Source: Georgenia sp. EYE_87
GTDB taxonomy: Bacteria; Actinomycetota; Actinomycetes; Actinomycetales; Actinomycetaceae
Assembly (NCBI RefSeq): GCF_023148685.1
Contig: NZ_JAHXNL010000011.1
Location: 1 to 64,000 of the forward strand
Reading direction: 5' to 3'
Length of the DNA: 64,000 bases
The notes under the pieces were generated by a model. That model saw nothing but the letters and a program-made list of their open reading frames with translations. It was not told the origin of the DNA and did not search any database. The position numbers were made by a program, and so were the translations under genes. Below are positions 37,040 to 45,630 of this stretch, one piece after another; position 1 is the stretch's first letter, and every line of letters starts with the position of its first letter.

Positions 37040-37271
37040 GGGGCGAGTGTGCCGCGGACGGTCGCGCGCGTCACCCGTGCGGGCGGGAGGCCGACTCGCT
37101 GCCGCATACCGCCACCGCCGCCGCGCCGCAAGCAGCTCGCCCGATCGTTCTGACCGGTGGGACCCGCGGCGGGCACCGTCTCGCCGTACCGTCCGCCCCT
37201 TCCGGTGCCCCGGCCGACGCCGATAGCGTCCCGCGCACCACGTTCGGGACGACCAGGAGAGGAGCGGACCG

Positions 37272-37337
37272 ATGAGCGAGCGAACCGTCCGCCCGGTCGC
37301 AGAGCGCCGAATGCTCGGCCGCGCGCCGCGTCGCTGA
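37272..37337 (+). CDS. Possible 21-residue leader peptide upstream of osmC
   Basis: ATG 37272 is preceded by GGAGAGGAGCGGACCG, a good ribosome binding site, and encodes a 21-residue basic peptide (seven Arg) that starts MSERTVRPVAERRM and ends in TGA at 37335-37337. It lies 74 bp upstream of the OsmC-family gene in the same orientation. The Arg content is high even for this genome. It may be a regulatory upstream ORF or chance; no homology is claimed. The rest of the 371-bp gap (37040-37411) shows nothing clear. Confidence 0.35.
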   Translation: MSERTVRPVAERRMLGRAPRR

Positions 37338-37411
37338 GGCGACCCCGGCGCGCGGGACCCCGGCCCCGGCGCGGACCTCGCGCCCCCCCACCTCCTGGAA
37401 CGGAACCGACC

Positions 37412-37897
37412 ATGACCACCACGACCACCATCACCACCGACCCGACGCCGCGCCTCGCCGACTTCACGGCGACCGGCTCCTGGCGCGGCAGCTACTCCAC
37501 CGACGTCGCCGCACGCCACTTCGGCTTCACCGTCGCCGAGCCCGAGTCCCTGGGCGGCACCGACGAGTCCGCCAACCCGATCGAGTACCTCCTCGGCTCC
37601 CTGAACGGGTGCGTGAGCGTCGTCGTCGAGACGGTGGCGAAGGAGCTCGGCATCACCGTCGGCGCCCTGTCCACCCACGCCACCGGTTCGATCGACCTGC
37701 GCGGGTTCCTCGGGACCGCCGACGTCTCGCCGCACTTCCAGCAGCTCACCCTCACGCTCACCCTCACCTCCGACGCCCCGGCGGAGGCGCTGGACGAGCT
37801 GCGCGCCCAGGTGTTGCGCCGGTGCCCGGTGCTGAACCTGATCAAGGACGCCGGCGTCGACCTGCGCGAGGAGTGGGAGTTCCTGCCCGCCTCCTGA
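37412..37897 (+). CDS. OsmC-family peroxiredoxin-like protein
   Basis: 161 residues of the OsmC/Ohr fold, which reduces organic hydroperoxides through paired cysteines. Here NPIEYLLGSLNGCVSVVVETVAKELGI carries the first Cys and LRRCPVLNLIKDAGV the second, matching the two active-site positions. The N-terminus is Thr-rich. ATG 37412 is preceded by GGAACCGACC. Followed by a strong hairpin terminator. Confidence 0.88.
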   Translation: MTTTTTITTDPTPRLADFTATGSWRGSYSTDVAARHFGFTVAEPESLGGTDESANPIEYLLGSLNGCVSVVVETVAKELGITVGALSTHATGSIDLRGFLGTADVSPHFQQLTLTLTLTSDAPAEALDELRAQVLRRCPVLNLIKDAGVDLREEWEFLPAS

Positions 37898-37902
37898 CCC
37901 GC

Positions 37903-37952
37903 CCGCCGTCGTCCCTCCGCGACCAGGGATGGACGTGGAGGGACGACGGCGG
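37903..37952 (+). terminator. Hairpin terminator after osmC
   Basis: CCGCCGTCGTCCCTCC (37903-37918) is perfectly complementary to GGAGGGACGACGGCGG (37937-37952) around an 18-base loop, six bases after the osmC stop. No U-run follows. Confidence 0.65.
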
Positions 37953-38087
37953 CCGGCGCGGGGCCGGCCCGGGGGCGGCGGAGAGGACACCGGGAGGCCG
38001 GCGGGAGGGCCGACGAGGAGGCCCGCGCCCCGCCGGGCCGCTTCACCCGGTGTTCACATCTCGGTCACCGGGGCGCATGATGGGTAC

Positions 38088-38321
38088 ATGGCCTCTTCCT
38101 CCCGTGCCGGATCGCGTCCTCACCTACCCAACAGCCCCTTCAACGCCTCACGCATCGTGCCCGACGCCGAGCCGATCCCGGTCGGTGCGCAGCTGTGCCA
38201 CGACCGGCACGGTCTGGGCCGCGTGATCGCGCTCGACGGCGCGACGTCGGTGATCGTCGACTTCGGCAACGGGGACCGGCGCCGCGTCGCCATCGACAGC
38301 CCCCGCATCGAGCGCCTCTGA
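38088..38321 (+). CDS. Small conserved hypothetical protein, 77 residues
   Basis: Starts MASSSRAGSRPHLP at ATG 38088. The C-terminal half (GAQLCHDRHGLGRVIALDGA, then VIVDFGNGDRRRVAI) looks like a small beta-barrel of SH3/KOW type, in which GLGRVI and VDFG frame short strands. I recognise no named family. It ends three bases before the convergent DUF429-RelA fusion gene; a weak TTCACATCTCGG stretch upstream may hold its promoter. Confidence 0.7.
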   Translation: MASSSRAGSRPHLPNSPFNASRIVPDAEPIPVGAQLCHDRHGLGRVIALDGATSVIVDFGNGDRRRVAIDSPRIERL

Positions 38322-38324
38322 CGC

Positions 38325-40202
38325 TCAGCCGCGCAGCTTCTCCAGCCTCGCCCGGAGCGCCTCGGCGCGCCGGGCGTTGCCGTGCAGCGCCACGTACCGG
38401 TCACCGAACACCTCCAGCAGCGCGTCGTCGAGGCGACGGACCGCGCCGGGCGGGTACCGGTAGCCCATCCGTCGGCTGATCGCCGCGCTGTCCACGTCGC
38501 CCAGCACCTCACCGAGCTCCTGCAGGGACGCGATGCCCAGCTCGAGCAGCAGACCCGACACCCAGGCGTAGTGGTCGGTCCTCGACCAGCCCGCCCCGGG
38601 GAACCGGCCGGCGAGGAAGGCGGCGAGATCCTGCGCGCTGATGCGCGGGTCGCCGGCGTCCCCGCGGAGCTGGTGGCCGGTCATGCTCTCCTGAAGGCGG
38701 TCCCGGATCGCGGAGAACTCCCGGTCCGCGAGGTCCAGCAGGCCGGCGGCGAGCGTGAAGCGCCGGTCGAGGTCGGGTGCGTACTCCTCGGGCACGGTGC
38801 CCTTGTAGCGGATGTCGTGCTCGAACTCGGCCCAGGCGTGCTGCAGCACCGTGCGCACCTGGACCGACGCCGGGCGCCCCGCGAGGCTGGCGTACTCGGG
38901 GTCGTGCGAGCGGGCGTCGTCGAGCTGGACGAGGACGTGCTGGCTGGAGTAGCCGAACCGTCCCTCCTGGGCCGTCTCCAGCCCCATGTCACGGTGGAGC
39001 AGGACGGTGAGCTGGTCCGCGAGCAGGTCCACGACGGCCTGGACGTCACTGACCAGGTAGGTGATCACCCGCACGCCGACCTGGTCGGTGACCTGGCGCA
39101 GCGGGTCGGTGTAGACGGGCCGGCCGTCGGCCGTGCGAGCGGCCTTCCCGGCGAAGGACGCGACGGACTTCGCGCGCCCCGTGACCGTGAGGTAGTTGAT
39201 GCCCGCCTCGTCCAGCAGCGAGGTGATGAGCGCGACGTACTTCTCGGTGGCCCGCTCGAGGCTCGGGTACTGCGCGGCGTAGGCCTGCACGGCGTCGCGG
39301 ACGGGGTCGGCGACGGCGGGGTCGGCGACGGCGGGATCCGCCAGGCGTTCAGCGGCCGCGGGTCCGACGGCGGGTGCGGGGGCCGCGGGTCCGGCGGCGG
39401 GTTCCGCGGCCGCCGGTACTCCCGGGGGTGCAGCCGCGACGGGCTTCGAGGCCCGCGGTGCGGGCGCGTGCCCCTCGGGGAGGGTCGGCGTGACGATGTA
39501 GCCCGTGGCGAGGTCGCCGTAGGTGGTGGTGCGCTCCGGGTGGGCGACGACGAACCGGGCGATGTACGCGCACACGACGGCGTCGATCTGGTCCTCGGCG
39601 CGGCGCAGCTCGCTCTTGCGGGCGGCGCCCCGCACCTGCGCCACCAGCTGGCGCCAGCCCTCGTGACCGCTCACCACCATCGGGGTCTCGGCGTCCGCGA
39701 GACCCTCGAGGTGCGCGATCAGCTCGAGCATCGCCGCGCGGAGCTGGGGCACGGTCCGGCCCGGGCGCTGCTTGTACTTGAGCACCCGGCCCAGGCGGAA
39801 GAGGGCGATGGTCGCCGGGTGGGGGTAGACCTCGATGGCCCGGCGGGGGCGGCGGGAGGCGGGGTTGATGTCGAGGCCCAGCGCCTTGGCCAGCCGCGCC
39901 CCCCGGGGCGTCTCCGCGAACTCGGGCTTGCCGGTGTTGGCAGGGTGCGCCCCGGCGTCGAAGCGCGCGAAGTCCCGGTTGAGCGCCGCCTCGCAGGGCC
40001 GGTTGCCGGTGGGGTTGACGACCACCAGCGGGGCGTCGACGGCCACGAGGACGGGCGTCTCCCGGAGGTCCGCGAGGGCGGCGACGATCGACTCGTCGGT
40101 GTCGTGCGCCGAGAGGTGGACCAGGCGTCCGCCGTCGTCCAGGACGGCGAGGCCGGTGGGGCGGACCTCGCCCCAGGCGAGGTCGATGCCGATGTAGTGC
40201 AT
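38325..40202 (-). CDS. Fusion of DUF429 (RNase H-like) and RelA/SpoT (p)ppGpp synthetase domain
   Basis: 625 residues in one uninterrupted frame. Residues 1-235 are DUF429, a predicted RNase H-fold nuclease: MHYIGIDLAWGE with D7, VAVDAPL with D56, and AEDQIDAVVCAY with D207. Residues 236-305 are an Ala/Pro-rich linker containing an AVADP repeat. Residues 315-470 are a RelA/SpoT synthetase domain: R343-x-K-S-x2-S-x3-K353, D373 in TDQVGVR, GYSSQH (417-422), and QVRT then HAWAEFEHDIRYK (455-467). The usual Glu of the ExQxRT motif is Ser446. A helical C-terminal region (520-625, DHYAWVSGLLLELGI and YRYPPGAVRRLDDALL) follows. No hydrolase (HD) domain. Expected, if active: GTP/GDP pyrophosphorylation linked to nucleic-acid recognition or cleavage. 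Transcribed alone. Confidence 0.88.
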   Translation of the reverse strand: MHYIGIDLAWGEVRPTGLAVLDDGGRLVHLSAHDTDESIVAALADLRETPVLVAVDAPLVVVNPTGNRPCEAALNRDFARFDAGAHPANTGKPEFAETPRGARLAKALGLDINPASRRPRRAIEVYPHPATIALFRLGRVLKYKQRPGRTVPQLRAAMLELIAHLEGLADAETPMVVSGHEGWRQLVAQVRGAARKSELRRAEDQIDAVVCAYIARFVVAHPERTTTYGDLATGYIVTPTLPEGHAPAPRASKPVAAAPPGVPAAAEPAAGPAAPAPAVGPAAAERLADPAVADPAVADPVRDAVQAYAAQYPSLERATEKYVALITSLLDEAGINYLTVTGRAKSVASFAGKAARTADGRPVYTDPLRQVTDQVGVRVITYLVSDVQAVVDLLADQLTVLLHRDMGLETAQEGRFGYSSQHVLVQLDDARSHDPEYASLAGRPASVQVRTVLQHAWAEFEHDIRYKGTVPEEYAPDLDRRFTLAAGLLDLADREFSAIRDRLQESMTGHQLRGDAGDPRISAQDLAAFLAGRFPGAGWSRTDHYAWVSGLLLELGIASLQELGEVLGDVDSAAISRRMGYRYPPGAVRRLDDALLEVFGDRYVALHGNARRAEALRARLEKLRG

Positions 40203-40293
40203 GGGGTCACTCTGCCCTGCCGCGCGGGGTGCGGCTGACGGGCGGCCCGCCGGCCGTCCGCGTGCGCGGGACGGGCCGGGGGCCGCCGCCGGG

Positions 40294-41415
40294 TCAGAGG
40301 TGGCGCTCGTCCGGCCCGTGGTAGGCGCTGAGCGGGCGGATCAGGGCGTTGGACGCCAGCTGCTCCATGATGTGCGCGGTCCAGCCGGTGATGCGGGCGG
40401 CGACGAAGAGCGGGGTGAAGGTCGCCGTGTCGAAGCCCATGAGGTGGTAGGCGGGGCCGGAGGGGTAGTCGAGGTTCGGCTGGATGTTCTTCCGCTCGAC
40501 CATCGCCTTCTCGAGGGTGTCGTACAGCGCGGCGAGGTCGGGGCGGTCGTAGTGCGCGACGAGGGTGTCCAGCGCGGCCTTCATGGTGGGGACGCGCGAG
40601 TCGCCGTGCTTGTACACGCGGTGCCCGAAGCCCATGATCTTGCGCTTCTCGGCGAGCGCACGATCCAGCCAGGCCTCGGCGTTCTCGGCGGTGCCGATCT
40701 CCTCGAGCACGTGCATGACGGCCTCGTTCGCCCCGCCGTGGAGCGGGCCCTTGAGCGCGCCGATCGCCCCGACGACGGCGGAGTACAGGTCCGACAGCGT
40801 CGAGGTGATCACCCGGGCGGTGAAGGTGGAGGCGTTGAAGGAGTGCTCCGCGTAGAGGATCAGGGAGACCCGGAAGGCGTCGACGACGACGTCCGCGGGC
40901 ACCTCCCCGAACGTCATGTGCAGGAAGTTCTCGGTGTACCCCAGGTCCTCGCGGGGCTCGACGAGCTCCTGCCCGCGGCGGCGCCGCTGGTCGTAGGCGA
41001 CGACGGCGGGGATCTGGGCGAGCAGCCGGACGGACTTGGCGAAGTTGGCCTCCGGGGAGGCATCCTCGGCCGTCGGGTCGGTGGCCCCGACGACCGACAC
41101 GGCCGTGCGGAGCACGTCCATCGGGTGCGCGGTGGTGGGCACGAGGTCGATCGCGGCGCGCACCTCGGGGGCCAGGGCCCGCTGGGTGCGGCCGGCCTCC
41201 TCCAGCCCAGCGAGCTGCTCGGGGGTGGGTAGCTCCCCGTGCCAGAGCAGGTACGCGACCTCCTCGAAGGTGCACCGCGCGGCGAGCTCCTGGACGGGGT
41301 AGCCGCGGTAGAGCAGGGAGTTGGTGTCGGGGTTGACCTTGGAGACGGCGGTCGTGTCGGCGACGACGCCGACCAGCCCCTTGCGGATCTCGGGCTCGGT
41401 CTGGGTCTGGCTCAT
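40294..41415 (-). CDS. prpC: 2-methylcitrate synthase / citrate synthase
   Basis: 373 residues. Condenses propionyl-CoA with oxaloacetate to 2-methylcitrate. Catalytic residues: His in ILYAEHSFNAST and GPLHGGANEAVM, and Asp region near the C-terminus; GFGHRVYKHGDSR is the CoA-site block. Placement after prpD and prpB with a 36-bp gap identifies it as PrpC rather than the TCA enzyme. ATG 41415 follows AAGGAGCGAG. Confidence 0.95.
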   Translation of the reverse strand: MSQTQTEPEIRKGLVGVVADTTAVSKVNPDTNSLLYRGYPVQELAARCTFEEVAYLLWHGELPTPEQLAGLEEAGRTQRALAPEVRAAIDLVPTTAHPMDVLRTAVSVVGATDPTAEDASPEANFAKSVRLLAQIPAVVAYDQRRRRGQELVEPREDLGYTENFLHMTFGEVPADVVVDAFRVSLILYAEHSFNASTFTARVITSTLSDLYSAVVGAIGALKGPLHGGANEAVMHVLEEIGTAENAEAWLDRALAEKRKIMGFGHRVYKHGDSRVPTMKAALDTLVAHYDRPDLAALYDTLEKAMVERKNIQPNLDYPSGPAYHLMGFDTATFTPLFVAARITGWTAHIMEQLASNALIRPLSAYHGPDERHL

Positions 41416-41451
41416 GTCTCGCTCCTTCGCGGGCAGTGGCGGCAGAACTGG

Positions 41452-42354
41452 TCAGTCGGTGCGGACGGTGAAGTTGAAGATGCCGGTGTCGAAGTGGTTG
41501 TACGCCTCGTAGTCGAGGAGCTCGTAGAGCCGGGCGCGGTGCTGCATGTTGCCCAGCTCGGAGGTCAGGGACCCCTCGCGCCGGATGGTCTCCAGGCCGC
41601 GCTCGGCGGCGCCCATCGCCAGGCGCAGGAGCGAGACCGGGAAGATCACGATCGCGACGCCGGCGTCGGCCAGCTGCTCGGTGGTGAACAGCTCGGACTT
41701 GCCGAACTCGGTCATGTTCGCCAGGACGGGCACGTCGACGGCGGAGGCGATGGCCTCGAACTCGGCGAGGTCGCGCATCGCCTCCGGGAAGATCGCGTCC
41801 GCCCCGGCGTCCACGAGCGCCCGGGCCCGGTCGGCGGCGGCGTCGAAGCCGTCGACCCCGCGGACGTCCGTGCGGGCCATGATCAGCAGGTTCGGGTCGC
41901 GGCGGGCGTCGGCGGCGGCCCGGATCCGCTTGACGGCGGTGCCGGTGTCGACCACCTGCTTGCCGTCCAGGTGGCCGCACCGCTTGGGGTTGACCTGGTC
42001 CTCGATGTGCAGGCCGGCCACCCCGGCGTCCTCGAGCGCCTGGACGGTGCGGGCGACGTTCATCGGCTCGCCGAAGCCGGTGTCCGCGTCCACCAGGGCC
42101 GGCAGGTCGGTCATCCGGGCGATCTGCTGGGACCGGCCCGCCACCTCGGTCAGGGTCGTCAGCCCGATGTCGGGCAGGCCCAGGTCGGCGGAGAGCACCG
42201 CGCCGGAGATGTAGACCCCGTCGAACCCCTTGTCCTGGATCAGCCTCGCCGAGAGGGGGTTGAAGGCGCCGGGGAAGAGCAGCGTGTCGCCGGAGGCGAG
42301 CCGCTCGCGGAGACGGGCCCGCTTGTCGGCGGCGGTGGTGGCGGAGTACAGCAT
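41452..42354 (-). CDS. prpB: Methylisocitrate lyase
   Basis: 300 residues of the isocitrate lyase/PEP mutase superfamily. Cleaves 2-methylisocitrate to pyruvate and succinate. The catalytic loop NPKRCGHLDGK holds the essential Cys; LVDADTGFGEPMNVARTV and GLHIEDQ are metal and substrate sites. ATG 42354 overlaps the prpD stop (ATGA). Confidence 0.96.
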   Translation of the reverse strand: MLYSATTAADKRARLRERLASGDTLLFPGAFNPLSARLIQDKGFDGVYISGAVLSADLGLPDIGLTTLTEVAGRSQQIARMTDLPALVDADTGFGEPMNVARTVQALEDAGVAGLHIEDQVNPKRCGHLDGKQVVDTGTAVKRIRAAADARRDPNLLIMARTDVRGVDGFDAAADRARALVDAGADAIFPEAMRDLAEFEAIASAVDVPVLANMTEFGKSELFTTEQLADAGVAIVIFPVSLLRLAMGAAERGLETIRREGSLTSELGNMQHRARLYELLDYEAYNHFDTGIFNFTVRTD

Positions 42355-43880
42355 CAGAAGATCCCCCCGGGAACGGTCACGGTGTCGAGGTAGCCCTCCG
42401 GGGCCACCACGGTCAGCTCGGCGAGCTCGGCGGCGCCGAGCTCGGGCAGGCGCTGGGCGACGTCGAGGAACCGCTCGACCTCCGCAGGCTCCAGGACGCC
42501 GTCGGCGAGGGTGCGGAACTTGGCCACGTACTGCTCGCGGCCGAAGGGACGGGCGCCCAGCGGGTGGGCGTCGGCCACGGCGATCTCCTCCACGATCCGT
42601 CCGCCGTCGGCCAGGGTGATCTCCAGCCGGCCGCCGAAGGCCTTCTCGTCCGGGTCCGTCGCGTGGTAGCGCCGGGTCCACTCCGGGTCCTCCGCCGTCG
42701 TGATCTTGCGCCACAGGGCCACGGTGTCCGGGCGGGCGGCCCGCTCGGGGGCGTAGGAGCGGACGTGGTGCCAGGCCCCGTCCTGCAGGGCGACGGCCAG
42801 GATGTACGGGATCGAGTGGTCCAGGGTCTCCCGGGAGGCGGTCGGGTCGTACTTCTGCGGGTCGTTCGCGCCCGAGCCGATCACGAAGTGGGTGTGGTGC
42901 GAGGTGTGCAGCACGATCGACTCGACGTTCTCGGCGTCGCGCAGGAAGGGGTAGTGGGTGCCGATCCGGCGGGCCAGGTCGATGAGCGCCTGGGCCTGGT
43001 ACTCCGCGGAGTGCTCCTTGGTGTAGGTGTCCAGGATCGCGGTGCGCGGTTCGCCGGGCCCCGGCAGGACCACGTCGTAGGCGGCGTCGGGGCCGTCGAG
43101 CAGCCAGGCGACGACGCCGTCCTCGCCCTCGTAGATCGGCGTCGGGGACGTCTGGCCCCGCATGGCCCGGTCCACGGCCTCGATCGCCACCTTCCCGGCG
43201 AACGCCGGGGCGTAGGCCTTCCAGGTGGAGATCTGCCCCTTGCGGGACTGCCGGGTGGCGGTGGTGGTGTGCAGGGCCTGCCCGATCGCGTGGAACACCA
43301 CCTCGGTGTCGAGCCCGAGCAGCGTGCCGATACCCGCGGCGGCCGAGGGGCCCAGATGGGCCACGTGGTCGATCTTGTGCTGGTGCAGGCTGATCGCCCG
43401 GACGAGATCCACCTGGATCTCGTAGCCGGTGACGATGCCGCGCACCAGCTCGCGCCCGGTCAGGCCGCGCCGCTCGGCCAGGTGCTGGGCGACGGCGAGG
43501 ATCGGCGGGATGTTGTCGCCGGGGTGGGAGTACTCCGCGGCGAGGAAGGTGTCGTGGTAGTCCAGCTCGCGCACGGCCACGCCGTTGGCCCACGCCGCCC
43601 ACTCGGGGCTGACCCGGGTGTCGAGCGGGGCGCCGAAGACGGTCGAGCCGGGGCTGTAGGGGTGGGCCAGCGCCTGGGCGCGGGCCGCCGCCGGGGGCGT
43701 GCGCACCAGCGAAGCGGTGGCCACCGCCGCGTTGTCGATGACCCGGTTGACCACCATCTCGGTCACGGCGTCGGTGACCTCGACCGGGTCGGTGGCGAGC
43801 TCGGCCAGCTTCCAGGCGAGCTGCTCCTCGCGGGGGAGGTTGTCGGCGCTGGGGTGGACGCGAAGGTGGTGGGTGTTCAC
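42354..43880 (-). CDS. prpD: 2-methylcitrate dehydratase (MmgE/PrpD family)
   Basis: 508 residues. Dehydrates 2-methylcitrate to 2-methylaconitate. Family blocks: [20 protein letters not shown] near the active site, [16 protein letters not shown], and [23 protein letters not shown] 43880 overlaps the gntR stop (GTGA). Middle gene of the gntR-prpD-prpB-prpC operon; no acnD or prpF is seen, as expected when the classical PrpD route is used. Confidence 0.95.
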   Translation of the reverse strand: MNTHHLRVHPSADNLPREEQLAWKLAELATDPVEVTDAVTEMVVNRVIDNAAVATASLVRTPPAAARAQALAHPYSPGSTVFGAPLDTRVSPEWAAWANGVAVRELDYHDTFLAAEYSHPGDNIPPILAVAQHLAERRGLTGRELVRGIVTGYEIQVDLVRAISLHQHKIDHVAHLGPSAAAGIGTLLGLDTEVVFHAIGQALHTTTATRQSRKGQISTWKAYAPAFAGKVAIEAVDRAMRGQTSPTPIYEGEDGVVAWLLDGPDAAYDVVLPGPGEPRTAILDTYTKEHSAEYQAQALIDLARRIGTHYPFLRDAENVESIVLHTSHHTHFVIGSGANDPQKYDPTASRETLDHSIPYILAVALQDGAWHHVRSYAPERAARPDTVALWRKITTAEDPEWTRRYHATDPDEKAFGGRLEITLADGGRIVEEIAVADAHPLGARPFGREQYVAKFRTLADGVLEPAEVERFLDVAQRLPELGAAELAELTVVAPEGYLDTVTVPGGIF

Positions 43881-44569
43881 CGGGCTGCTCCAAGGGTGAG
43901 GGTGGGAAGGGACGGGTCCGTCGCCCGGCCGCCGTCGGCCAGGCTCGTGAGGATCGTGGTCAGGCTCGCGCGCAGGTGGACGGCGGTGGCCTGGGCGGCG
44001 AGGGTCTCGTTGCCGTCGGCGATCGCCTCGACGATGAGCAGGTGCTCGTGGGCGGCGCGCACGAGACGGTCGGGGTTGTCGCGGGAGAGCCGGCGCGCGC
44101 GGGCCACGTGGGTGCGCAGCGAGGCGAGCGCGCGCAGCAGGTACGGGCTGGCGGCGGCCTCGTCGATCGCGGCGTCGAGCTCGGTGACGAGCGCGTAGTA
44201 GGCGCGCCGGTCCGGGTCCTCGGTGCTCAGCAGCGCGGGCGCCTCGGCGAAGCGGTCGCGCAGCGCGGCGAACGGGGCGGCGCTGCGCCGGCGGGCGGCC
44301 AGCCGGGCGGCCTGCGTCTCGAGGGCCTCGCGCAGCTCGAAGAGGTGCTCGACGTCGGCCGCGCGCAGGTCCGAGACGACGAGGGTGCGCCCCTTCCCGA
44401 CCACGGCGAGCCCGTCGGCGGCCAGCCGGCCGAGGGCCTCGCGCAGGGGGGTGCGGGAGACGCCGAGCCGGTCGGCCTGCTCGACCTCGGACAGGACCGC
44501 GCCCGGCAGGAGGCGCCACGAGACGATGTCCTCCCGGAGGGACTCGTAGACCCGCTCGCTCGCGCGCAC
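43877..44569 (-). CDS. GntR-family (FadR/FCD-type) regulator of the prp operon
   Basis: 230 residues. N-terminal winged helix [20 protein letters not shown], then [20 protein letters not shown], and a C-terminal all-helical FCD ligand domain with metal/ligand histidines ([26 protein letters not shown]). GTG 44569 is chosen because upstream codons cover the operator. It probably binds a methylcitrate-cycle intermediate and controls its own operon through the two operators at 44598 and 44650. Confidence 0.93.
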   Translation of the reverse strand: MRASERVYESLREDIVSWRLLPGAVLSEVEQADRLGVSRTPLREALGRLAADGLAVVGKGRTLVVSDLRAADVEHLFELREALETQAARLAARRRSAAPFAALRDRFAEAPALLSTEDPDRRAYYALVTELDAAIDEAAASPYLLRALASLRTHVARARRLSRDNPDRLVRAAHEHLLIVEAIADGNETLAAQATAVHLRASLTTILTSLADGGRATDPSLPTLTLGAAR

Positions 44570-44597
44570 GCCCTCACCGTAGCCCGGGCCGACTGAG

Positions 44598-44609
44598 TTT
44601 GTATACAAA
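44598..44609. promoter_or_regulatory. GntR operator 1 (TTTGTATACAAA)
   Basis: A perfect 12-bp palindrome in a very GC-rich surrounding, 29 bp upstream of the gntR start. It matches the TTGTATACAA-type sites of FCD-group GntR proteins. Confidence 0.75.
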
Positions 44610-44648
44610 AGCAGGGAGACCGGCCGCCCCGGGCCGGGGGGCAGAGGG

Positions 44649-44662
44649 ATTGTGCACACAAA
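44649..44662. promoter_or_regulatory. GntR operator 2 (TTGTG-CA-CACAA)
   Basis: Perfect 5-bp inverted arms with a 2-bp centre, about 41 bp from operator 1 and just downstream of the opposing membrane-protein gene's stop. The spacing (about four helical turns) suits cooperative binding. Confidence 0.6.
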
Positions 44663-44668
44663 CCCGGC

Positions 44669-45541
44669 TCAGAGGTTGGGCCTCGCGGGGCCTCCGGGCG
44701 GGGCGGCGGGTGCGCCGTACGGGACCGGACCGTGCGGGGCGGCGCCCGGTGGCCCGCCGCGCGCTCCGCGCGCGGCGGAGACGATCAGCGCCACGGCCCC
44801 GGCCAGGGCCAGGAGCCCGATCACCAGCGCCGCGACCGTCGCCCAGGGCAGCCACGGGAGCGTGGCGCCGACGTCGACGCGGGCGTCGATGCCCGGCTCG
44901 GCGTCGGGAGACATGACCACGAGCGCCCACCGCCCGGTGGTCAGTTCGTCGACCTCGAGGGTCTGGACGCCGGGCCCGGCGGCCTCCTCGCGCCAGAAGT
45001 CCTCGCCCTCCGGGGGGCCGGCCGGCTCACCGCCGTCGTGCTCGACGCTCCACCGGGGCGAGTCCCCGACCTCATGGTGGTGCACGCCGTCGAGGTAGCG
45101 GTGCGCCTCGAACGCCGGGGCGATGCCGACGAAGATCTCGCCGCCGTCGAGCGACTCGGCACGCACGCGGACGTCGCCGACGATGCGCTGCGGCCAGTCG
45201 ACCGGCATGCCGACCGTGTTCACCTCGGCGTCGCCGAGCAGGACGGCGTACCCCTCGCTCGTGACGTGCTCGCCGGGGCTGGTGACGTAGCCGTCGTCGC
45301 GCGCGACGACGTGGAAGAACCCCAGCGCGAGGCCGGTGCCGAACGCCCCCAGCCCGAAGAGGGCCAGCAGGATGCCGACAAGGACGGCGGCGATGCGCGC
45401 GCCGCTCCAGGCGGACGGGCGGGCCGGCCGGCCCTGGTAGGCCTCGGGCCCGTAGCGGGCGGCCGGCGGCGGACCGGCGCTGCCGGGCCACGGGGTCCCA
45501 GGGTGCTGGGGCGGTGGAGGGTTGGGGCCTGCCGTCGTCAT
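44669..45541 (-). CDS. Proline-rich membrane protein with extracellular domain
   Basis: 290 residues. A Pro-rich cytoplasmic tail (residues 1-45) is followed by helix ARIAAVLVGILLALFGLGAF, a roughly 150-residue outside domain (SEGYAVLLGDAEVNTVGM, IVGDVRVRAESLDGGEIFVGI), helix WLPWATVAALVIGLLALAGAVALIV and a Gly/Pro-rich tail. The outside domain resembles the actinobacterial DUF4389/GlcNAc-like beta modules only loosely; I assign no function. Lies 89 bp downstream of the MgtE-like gene on the same strand. Confidence 0.7.
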   Translation of the reverse strand: MTTAGPNPPPPQHPGTPWPGSAGPPPAARYGPEAYQGRPARPSAWSGARIAAVLVGILLALFGLGAFGTGLALGFFHVVARDDGYVTSPGEHVTSEGYAVLLGDAEVNTVGMPVDWPQRIVGDVRVRAESLDGGEIFVGIAPAFEAHRYLDGVHHHEVGDSPRWSVEHDGGEPAGPPEGEDFWREEAAGPGVQTLEVDELTTGRWALVVMSPDAEPGIDARVDVGATLPWLPWATVAALVIGLLALAGAVALIVSAARGARGGPPGAAPHGPVPYGAPAAPPGGPARPNL

Positions 45542-45630
45542 GACGCCACCTCTCGATCGGCCTGCGACCACCGTCCACCCGGGGGCCGCACTTCCGCCAG
45601 GGACCTTTGGGCAGCCGCGAGGCTCTGCCC

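Noticed and set aside
38382-40238. A 618-codon + strand frame opposite the DUF429-RelA fusion
   Set aside because: Low-complexity Val/Gly/Arg/Asp translation with no motif; the minus-strand protein has clear domain signatures.
44949-45162. Frameshift suspicion in the proline-rich membrane protein at 44669-45541
   Set aside because: The frame runs cleanly through both membrane helices and the outside domain, so no break is needed.
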